A stretch of DNA of 64,000 nt from Acarospora socialis (taxonomy: Eukaryota; Ascomycota; Lecanoromycetes; Acarosporales; Acarosporaceae), in the NCBI GenBank assembly GCA_025617375.2, contig JAMYGW020000010.1, positions 434,001 to 498,000 of the forward strand, written 5' to 3'. Numbering within the stretch: the stretch's first letter is position 1; each line of letters opens with the position of its first letter. Shown piece by piece: positions 58,301-64,000 of this stretch. The position numbers and the translations under genes were made by a program. The notes below the pieces were generated by a model that worked only from the letters and a program-made list of their open reading frames with translations, did not search any database and was not told the DNA's origin.

Positions 58301-59002
58301 CCTGCTGCGTAACGTTTGGACAGCCTGATGGACTGCCACCTAAAAGTCCGTGTCAGATAGCGTCATGACTAACTGAGTGGGAGATTCACCAAGGCCGAAC
58401 TGCACGCCGTGTCTATTGTCATCTGTAGGCTCGCGTCAGCCAGCAAAGTCAAAAGCAGCTGGAACACTTACACTTGGTCCATGCCAGTCAAAGAAGTACG
58501 AGACCCTGTTGGACAGGATACAAGCGGAAGTCCCAGTAGCGGCATATGTTGGGATCGCACCGAGGTCATGTTGGACGATATTAGCATAGTCGTTCGTCAT
58601 GAGACCTACGTAGACAGCAGTGGAGGAGCCTTGCAAATCTTCCACTTTCAAACCCGCAGCGCAAAGGCCCTCATAAACGGTTTCTAGGAGCAGACGGTGC
58701 TGAGGGTCGATGCAATCTGCCTCATGGGGTCTGATGTTGAAGAACGAAGCGTCGAAGGCATGCGTGTTCTCCTCCAGGAAGTAGCAGTGCTGGGTATTGG
58801 TGCATCCATGGTGGGTGCCATCAGGATGGTAGAAAGCGTCCACGTTGAACCGATCTTTGGGCACCTTAGTAAGAAGGTCCCTCGGATGCTTCAGAAGCTC
58901 CCACAGTTTGGAAGGGGTGTTCGCGCCTCCAGGGAAGCGGCAGCCGCTACCAACGACGGCGATAGGCTCGGCCTGAGCTTGCAGGTTGGTGATCGAAGCC
59001 AT
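49394..59002 (-). CDS. LovB-type highly reducing polyketide synthase ending in a condensation domain
   Basis: Twelve exons (58472-59002, 58390-58422, 58252-58339, 58108-58199, 57815-58040, 57436-57765, 54354-57380, 52090-54304, 51703-52036, 51270-51642, 51097-51217, 49394-51047) join in phase to 3007 residues (LovB has about 3040). Domains: KS (Cys184 in 'DTACSSAL', His in '[12 protein letters not shown]', 'IGHTEGTAG'), AT ('GHSSGE', Ser649), DH (His978 in '[10 protein letters not shown]', Asp1155 in '[11 protein letters not shown]'), C-methyltransferase ('[15 protein letters not shown]'), a long degenerate ER-like linker, KR ('LVGLAGDLG', Tyr2272), ACP ('GVDSLVAV', Ser2448) and C ('[10 protein letters not shown]', His2706). 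It stops right after C, with no adenylation or release domain. Iterative, methylating, with ER supplied in trans. Confidence 0.93.
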
Positions 59003-59617
59003 GGAGATTTGAGAGGAGCAGATGTCAACCAATGTCAACCCGATTGTTGAAGCGAGCAGGGATATCAGAGTGGGTAGGAAAGGTTGTTGAGCACAATGTG
59101 AGAGACGGACTGAAAGGTAAGTATAGATGTGGTTAAGTATTGCCTTGAGCATACCAGATGGACCATTCTCGCCGAATCGGCGCGCCGAAAGAATCCGAAT
59201 CAAGTAGCAAAGAAGGCCAGACATATGAAAAGTAGCTGGAGCCATTCTGACAAAAATGATCGCTGGGCGAACTTGTTCATTGCCGGGCCAGGTCTTGACG
59301 GAATAAGAGCAATCTGTGGTACATGCCAAGAGCGCACTGGCCAAAACAGGGCTTCGGCCTTTATTACCGGAGGCTTGTTGAAGCCGAACTTGCCGACCCA
59401 AAACTGCTAAAGAGCAGATCCAAGATGGTGTGTTGAGGCGCGTAAGGATGAAGATCGACACACAAACAGAAATCTATAATAATAATTGCCAATTAAGCTA
59501 CTCTAGTTCACGTGGAAAGCTCGTGTGTCAGGGCCAAGTGTGAAGAAATCGAACTATCAACCCTCCGAAGACAAAACGCTTAGGTTCTAGGTCCAAAAGC
59601 CACACCAATCATTCATC
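59003..59617. promoter_or_regulatory. PKS promoter region
   Basis: 615 bp between the hydrolase stop and the PKS start, same strand. The open frame upstream of the PKS ATG (to 59461) has no conserved content and is taken as leader. No binding motif was identified. Confidence 0.4.
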
Positions 59618-60352
59618 CTACTTCTGCGCCTTACCAAGACTGGCCTCTGACAGCCGCAGGATACGTTTGGCCGCCTCTGTGCAATCGTCAGGCATGGTTG
59701 GGCAATGATGACCTCCCTCAAACTCCATGACTTCAGCGTATTCCTCTGTATAATGGTCAACAACGAGTTTCCTGGATCTTTGTAGACACCAATCCTGGCG
59801 ACCATGCATGTGCAACGTCGGCACACAAAGTAGCGCCCTTGCCGCTCCACATTTCGTTGCATCCTCCTGCATCATAGCCCCGGCAACATCAGGGAAATCG
59901 CAGCAGATGAGGACTGCAAAGTGCATTGGTGGCAGCCATGGAAGTTGACCCTGCTGCTGCTGCCACAGCATACATGTCGCCGCCACTGCTCCTTCTGAGA
60001 ATGCTAATACGCCGACGATTTTCGAGTTTGGAATCTTCTTGGTCGATTCCCACTCGCCGATGGCTGCGCGCACAGCGTTGTTGACTTTGCCAGTCTCTCC
60101 GTCTTTTTGCCCGCCATCGGCACCAAACCAGCGATAAAATGGATCCGCTCCAGCGAACATAGGCAGCACGCCAGGCCCGGCAGGCGATGGGTTCGGCCCG
60201 TTCACGAAGATGAACTCGAATTCGCTTTTCAGTCCAAGCCGCAACTTCGCGAGCTGGAAGCGGAAGATTGCTCCTGAGGATCCAGCACCGTGAAAGCAGA
60301 GTAAGGCCTTCGACGGCGGCTCGGCGTTTGGCATGTTGTTTGTAGTCACCAT
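59618..60352 (-). CDS. FSH1/LovG-like serine hydrolase (polyketide release thioesterase)
   Basis: A single exon of 244 residues. It is an alpha/beta hydrolase of the serine hydrolase FSH family: 'ALLCFHGAGSSGAIFRFQL' near the N-terminus, nucleophile Ser119 in 'AFSEGAVAA', Asp187 in 'HGRQDWCL' and His215/216 in 'GGHHCP'. In lovastatin-type pathways the homologous LovG cuts the finished chain from the PKS, and this PKS has no release domain of its own, so the same job is likely. It lies head-to-tail with the PKS, 615 bp away, and is divergent from the enoyl reductase. Confidence 0.9.
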   Translation of the reverse strand: MVTTNNMPNAEPPSKALLCFHGAGSSGAIFRFQLAKLRLGLKSEFEFIFVNGPNPSPAGPGVLPMFAGADPFYRWFGADGGQKDGETGKVNNAVRAAIGEWESTKKIPNSKIVGVLAFSEGAVAATCMLWQQQQGQLPWLPPMHFAVLICCDFPDVAGAMMQEDATKCGAARALLCVPTLHMHGRQDWCLQRSRKLVVDHYTEEYAEVMEFEGGHHCPTMPDDCTEAAKRILRLSEASLGKAQK

Positions 60353-60867
60353 TTTGCAGTTATAAGAGCTATATCATTTAGCAGATGAAGATTCCAGCGT
60401 CAGGAAAGGCTATGCAGTAGGCACCTGCTCACTTGTTCACTTTGGTTGCTTATCTCTTGACCAGGCTCAGCAACTCCTGCACCACTCTCTTTTCCGCTGG
60501 TTGCAAGCCGTGCCTCCTTTTATTGACAAGAAGGATGGAGGCACAGGTCAACGATCCGAACGAATGCATGTCCGATCTAATAATTCCAAGAAAGGGAGAG
60601 GGTGCTTCAGCTTCCAACACTAACACACCAATTCGAGTCGCACGAGACTTCGGGGCTCACCGGTCGCGAACACTCAAGCACGATCCGAGATAGCACCGTA
60701 TTTCACCGAATGCACTACCGAATGACGCCGTATTCCCGGTCATGCACTGCTCAGTGCTCACCCCGGAAGGACCGATCTAGGGTAAGCTTGAGCCAAAAAA
60801 ATCCTCATCAACTTCAATTCGCATTCAGTCCGCACTCTGCGCTCCCAAACCGGGCAATTGTTTTGAT
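60353..60867. promoter_or_regulatory. Divergent promoter of hydrolase and trans-enoyl reductase
   Basis: 515 bp between divergent starts of two cluster genes; a natural place for a cluster-specific activator site. No palindromic zinc-cluster site could be fixed with confidence by eye. Confidence 0.4.
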
Positions 60868-62057
60868 ATGGGTATCTCACAGCACCACGAATACGTCCCA
60901 CCGAAGACTCAACGAGCGGTGGTTGTTGGCGACGATGGCAGATTCATGATCTGGGAAAAGGCGCCATGCCCGCCGCTCAAGCCTGACCAAATCTACGTGA
61001 GGACTGACGCTGTTGCCATCAACCCGAGCGACACCAAGATGCTTGGGAGCTTCCAGACATCGTTCGGCGTTCTTGGAACTGATTTCGCGGGGACCGTACT
61101 CGCTGTTGGATCAGAAGTTCAAGGTGTAGCAGTTGGAGATCGCATTTGTGGAGCTACGAACGCAATGAGTGCGCACCGGCCTGACCGCGGAGCCTTTGGG
61201 CAATACAACGTCTCTGCTGGCCCTATCTGGCTGAAGTTGCCGGTGTCATGGAGTACTGAGGCAGGAGCCTCACTTTGTGCTGGACTAAGCACAGCTGGGC
61301 TTGCGATTAGGTCCCTTGGTCTTCCATTGCCTGATGCGCCAGTAGAGAAGCCATTCAAAATCTTGGTCTATGGCGGTAGCACTGCGACTGGCACACTCGC
61401 CATTCAACTTTTGAAGCTGTAAGCAACATGTGGTTATTCGAATCTCCTGTCGCCGCTGACGAGCTGCAGTGCAAACCTAGTACCTATTACCACCTGTTCG
61501 CCGAAGAACTTCGATCTGGTCAAGTCTTACGGTGCCGAAGAGGTCTTCGACTATCGCGATTTAGACTGCGCTGAGAGGATTGTAAGAATGTGTATCCCGA
61601 CTGCCGTAGCTTCTGAAGCGCTAACTCGTTGTCTGGCCAGCGTACCTCGACAAAGAACAACCTGCTCTACGCTCTTGACTGCATCACTACCGTTGAATCA
61701 ACGCAAATTTGCTGTGCCGCAATTGGTCGAGCTGGTGGCAGATACGTCTCCCTTGACCCATATCCAGAGCATGCTGCCTCACGCAAAGCGGTCAAGACAG
61801 ATTGGGTGCTTGGTCCTTCAATCTTTGGCGAGGAGTGCACATGGCCGGCACCGTACGGACGATCAGGATCTGCTGAACTCCTGGAATTTGGCCGTGCTCT
61901 ATTTGCAGTGTGTCAAAAGTTGATCGACGAAAGGAAAATACGGCATCACCCTCTGCGTGTTATGGAGGGAGACCTAACCACAGTTTTGGAGGGCATCGAG
62001 TTGTTGAAAGGCGGTTCGATCTCGGCGGCGAAGGTCGTGGTTCGATTGACCTCTTGA
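60868..62057 (+). CDS. Trans-acting enoyl reductase (LovC-like)
   Basis: A medium-chain dehydrogenase/reductase acting on the nascent chain of a PKS lacking a working ER. Exons 60868-61418, 61470-61581 and 61641-62057 (51- and 59-nt introns) give 359 residues; LovC has about 363. It shows '[12 protein letters not shown]', '[15 protein letters not shown]', the NADPH motif '[20 protein letters not shown]', '[20 protein letters not shown]' with 'DYRD', and the C-terminal '[16 protein letters not shown]'. No zinc-ligand set is present, as expected for this subgroup. It begins '[20 protein letters not shown]'. Confidence 0.93.
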
Positions 62058-63195
62058 ACTGATATCGCTCACTCATGAACATGCAGCCTGAGTGATGTTG
62101 CTTGGTCGGTCTATATAACTTGCAATGGTATGGTGGCCTTGATGCTACAGGAACGGAAACCACTTGTGCACAAGCGCTCTTCTGATTGTCATTTCCGGCT
62201 TGTTCCGCTCGCCTTCAATAATGCTAGGTACTTCTTGTCGACTGTGTTAGTGCCCAGCAATGATACCTTAATGATGATGTCGAGAGCCAATCTTGGGTTT
62301 TCTCCCGCGCAGGATAGGATCCCACGTAGGTCTTACCAATCTGGCCAACTCAAGGGCATCTCAGCCAGTATAGAGAGCAATTACAGTGTCGATTTGTAAG
62401 GACTGATGGTTACTAAAGTTGTTCTCGTTTGCAAGGTCAGTATTCTTTTCGTCCAGTCAACGGCTTCCATGCCTCTGAGTAAGACAATGCCTCTAGGCAA
62501 TGCAGACGCAAGGAGCGCTTATCATTGTTGGTTCCACTTCGGCGCATGCAGATGGCCTATAACATCATTGTTGCCGAAGAACGCCGACCTACAGTCTCCA
62601 CAGGCGAAGGATTCAATCCTCTCTGTGCTGACAGCCTCTGCAGGTTTTGCCTCTTGAGCTGGTGTAAATGAGTGTTTGTCAGTGTGGCACAAGCAAGGGC
62701 AGGTATCGACAGAGTCAGCTGTTCGCTTGCAAAGATGCAGCGGCGATCAAAACGCCTTGCATAGAATGAGATTCGGATTGCATGTGCAGCACGGGATACT
62801 TAGATGTATTGGCAAACAGGTAAACTTCTATCAATGGATTTTAATGTTTTCGTTACCAAACTGCCACCTGGCAGCCGTTCAAAGTACTCCAACTGCGATC
62901 TTATGTTTACTGTCTGATCTGAGATGTAACTGAATGTACTTCTGTGTACCATCATTGATTCATATGCTTCAGGCCATCATTTTCATGTTATCTCTTCTAT
63001 ATTTTCAATAGTCCCAGGCATTCAATGCAATGCCTTAGCCATCTGTACGTACGTCCGTTCTGTCCATCCTTCATACTATATGGTAGGTATTGAGGCATTT
63101 AACACTCATCAGGTCGCAATGCACATCATTTCCCTACCCTCAGTGAGATGAGATGGTCCTCGCGCATGTTTGTAGCGTTAACTTGAGCGGAACGC
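62058..63195. other. Intergenic within the cluster, 1.1 kb
   Basis: Between the 3' ends of the enoyl reductase and P450 genes. The only item of note is a Cys/His-rich open frame on the minus strand (62522-62745). Otherwise nothing was recognised. Confidence 0.4.
62522..62745 (-). pseudogene. Cys/His-rich, zinc-finger-like orphan exon (weak)
   Basis: An open stretch reads 'CKRTADSVDTCPCLCHTDKH' and ends in 'FACGDCRSAFFGNNDVIGHL' plus 'HAPKWNQQ', with a C-X2-C...H-X-H arrangement resembling a C2H2 finger. There is no start codon or clear upstream exon. It could be the last exon of an undetected small gene, a decayed regulator, or chance. Confidence 0.22.
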
Positions 63196-64000
63196 TCAGA
63201 TGAGCGTACTTAGACTTGCACCTGGCCTCCGTGAAATGCGAATGTCCATACCTGTCTGCTTCGAAACAAGCCTCTCCTCCACTTTCCATTCAGCTTTCGG
63301 GTCAACAAGTTCCATCTATGAGCAATTCGAAGTCAGCTGCATCCATCATCGTCAAGAAACCATAGTAGGAGACTCACGTTGAAAGCCAAGAACAGTGTGG
63401 GAACAATCTTGTAGATCTCAGATCGAGCAATGTTTTTTCCAAGGCAAGCCCTGCTTCCGTAGCCCCAAGCCATGTCGGCTTTGGCCATTGCTCGAGAGCG
63501 TGTAGTGAATTCTTCCATGGTTTCATTTGGTGACTGAAGCCAGCGATCTGGATTGAATACTTCTGCATCGTGGCCAAATATATCTTTGTCGAAATGACTT
63601 ATCCATGGGGCTAAACCGACCACGGTGCCCGGCGGAAGAGTTCGACCATCAGGAAGTGTGAGACCAGAAGCTTGAACCGTACGTCTGAAGATCAGGGCAC
63701 TGATTGGATGAATTCTCAATGCTTCCTTGATCACAGCATCCAGGTACGGAAGTTCGGAAGCTTCCTTGAAGGATGCAGGCAACTTCAGCTGTGCTCCATC
63801 GAGTTCAGCGCAAAGTTTCTTGACGAGTTCGGCGTTGCGAAGTAGATAGTAAATGATCGTGCGCAGAACCACTGCTGTAGTGTCTGATCCAGCAAGAAGT
63901 GGTGCTGAGACATAGCCGGTTAAGACACGATCATCAACCACATCAGGATGCGCCATTCTTGCTTCCATGAACTGTGACAGCAGATCACGGCGAGATGCAT
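63196..64000 (-). CDS. Cytochrome P450, C-terminal part (runs off the window)
   Basis: Exons 63378 to the window end and 63196-63315 (62-nt intron 63316-63377) encode the C-terminal half of a P450 monooxygenase. Visible are the I-helix 'LLAGSDTTAVVLRT', K-helix ExxR in 'IKEALRIHP', 'FNPDRWL', and the heme loop 'WGYGSRACLGKNIA' with the Cys ligand. The first Phe of the usual FxxGxRxCxG is Trp here. The frame continues upstream past 64000, so the membrane anchor is outside. It likely oxidises the polyketide of the neighbouring PKS; the exact reaction cannot be called. Confidence 0.92.

Noticed and set aside
49394-59002. PKS as a set of broken fragments or a pseudogene
   Set aside because: Twelve exons join in phase with normal GT-AG sites, and all catalytic residues from KS to ACP are present.
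59003-59461. Upstream extension of the PKS first exon
   Set aside because: The KS begins a few residues after the ATG at 59002, and the extension has no conserved content.

Overview
The window is nuclear DNA from a filamentous ascomycete, most likely Pezizomycotina and possibly Dothideomycetes. The evidence is dense protein-coding genes with short GT-AG introns (mostly 47-130 nt, with CTRAY-like branch sites), fungal-specific families (Kei1, the N-terminal domain of fungal NLR-type proteins, 'LPPEIRNRIYDL' proteins) and a lovastatin-type iterative polyketide synthase. All exon structures were rebuilt by hand from GT/AG sites, reading phase and family conservation. Every multi-exon model listed sums to a whole number of codons. 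No tRNA, rRNA, CRISPR array or transposon was recognised.

Layout. 1-9.5 kb: housekeeping genes SCC2 (-), RPA12 (+), LIA1 (-) and DIM1 (+). 10.9-16.1 kb: a small accessory-looking island with two paralogous secreted Cys-rich proteins at its edges, an atypical hexokinase, a membrane-anchored GILT-like thiol reductase and a decayed GILT fragment. 17.3-34.7 kb: housekeeping genes REX4, NOP53, RYH1/YPT6, KEI1, a HAD hydrolase, RNase H2 subunit C, a DUF4385 protein, the MYST acetyltransferase ESA1 and a 1508-residue disordered protein. 34.7-38.7 kb: a 2-kb gene-poor stretch, then an unusual gene fusing a fungal NLR-type N-terminal domain and coiled coil to a divergent G-protein-alpha module. 39.2-49.0 kb: housekeeping genes ATP17 and the NDUFS4 homologue (divergent pair), an LPPEIRNRIYDL-type protein, uridine kinase URK1, GID8 and ESF1. 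49.4-64.0 kb: a secondary-metabolite cluster.

The cluster is compact. A 3007-residue PKS (KS-AT-DH-MT-degenerate ER-KR-ACP-C, ending at the condensation domain with no adenylation domain) is followed upstream by an FSH1/LovG-like hydrolase, a divergently transcribed LovC-like trans-acting enoyl reductase and a cytochrome P450 that runs off the window. By analogy with lovastatin and compactin, the PKS and the separate reductase would build a C-methylated, highly reduced chain, the hydrolase would release it and the P450 would oxidise it. The product cannot be read from the sequence.

The two most unusual loci are the G-alpha-like fusion (36664-38671), which has lost the arginine finger and the guanine-specificity motif and carries an NLR-type effector-like N-terminus, and the Cys-rich/thiol-reductase island (10.9-16.1 kb).
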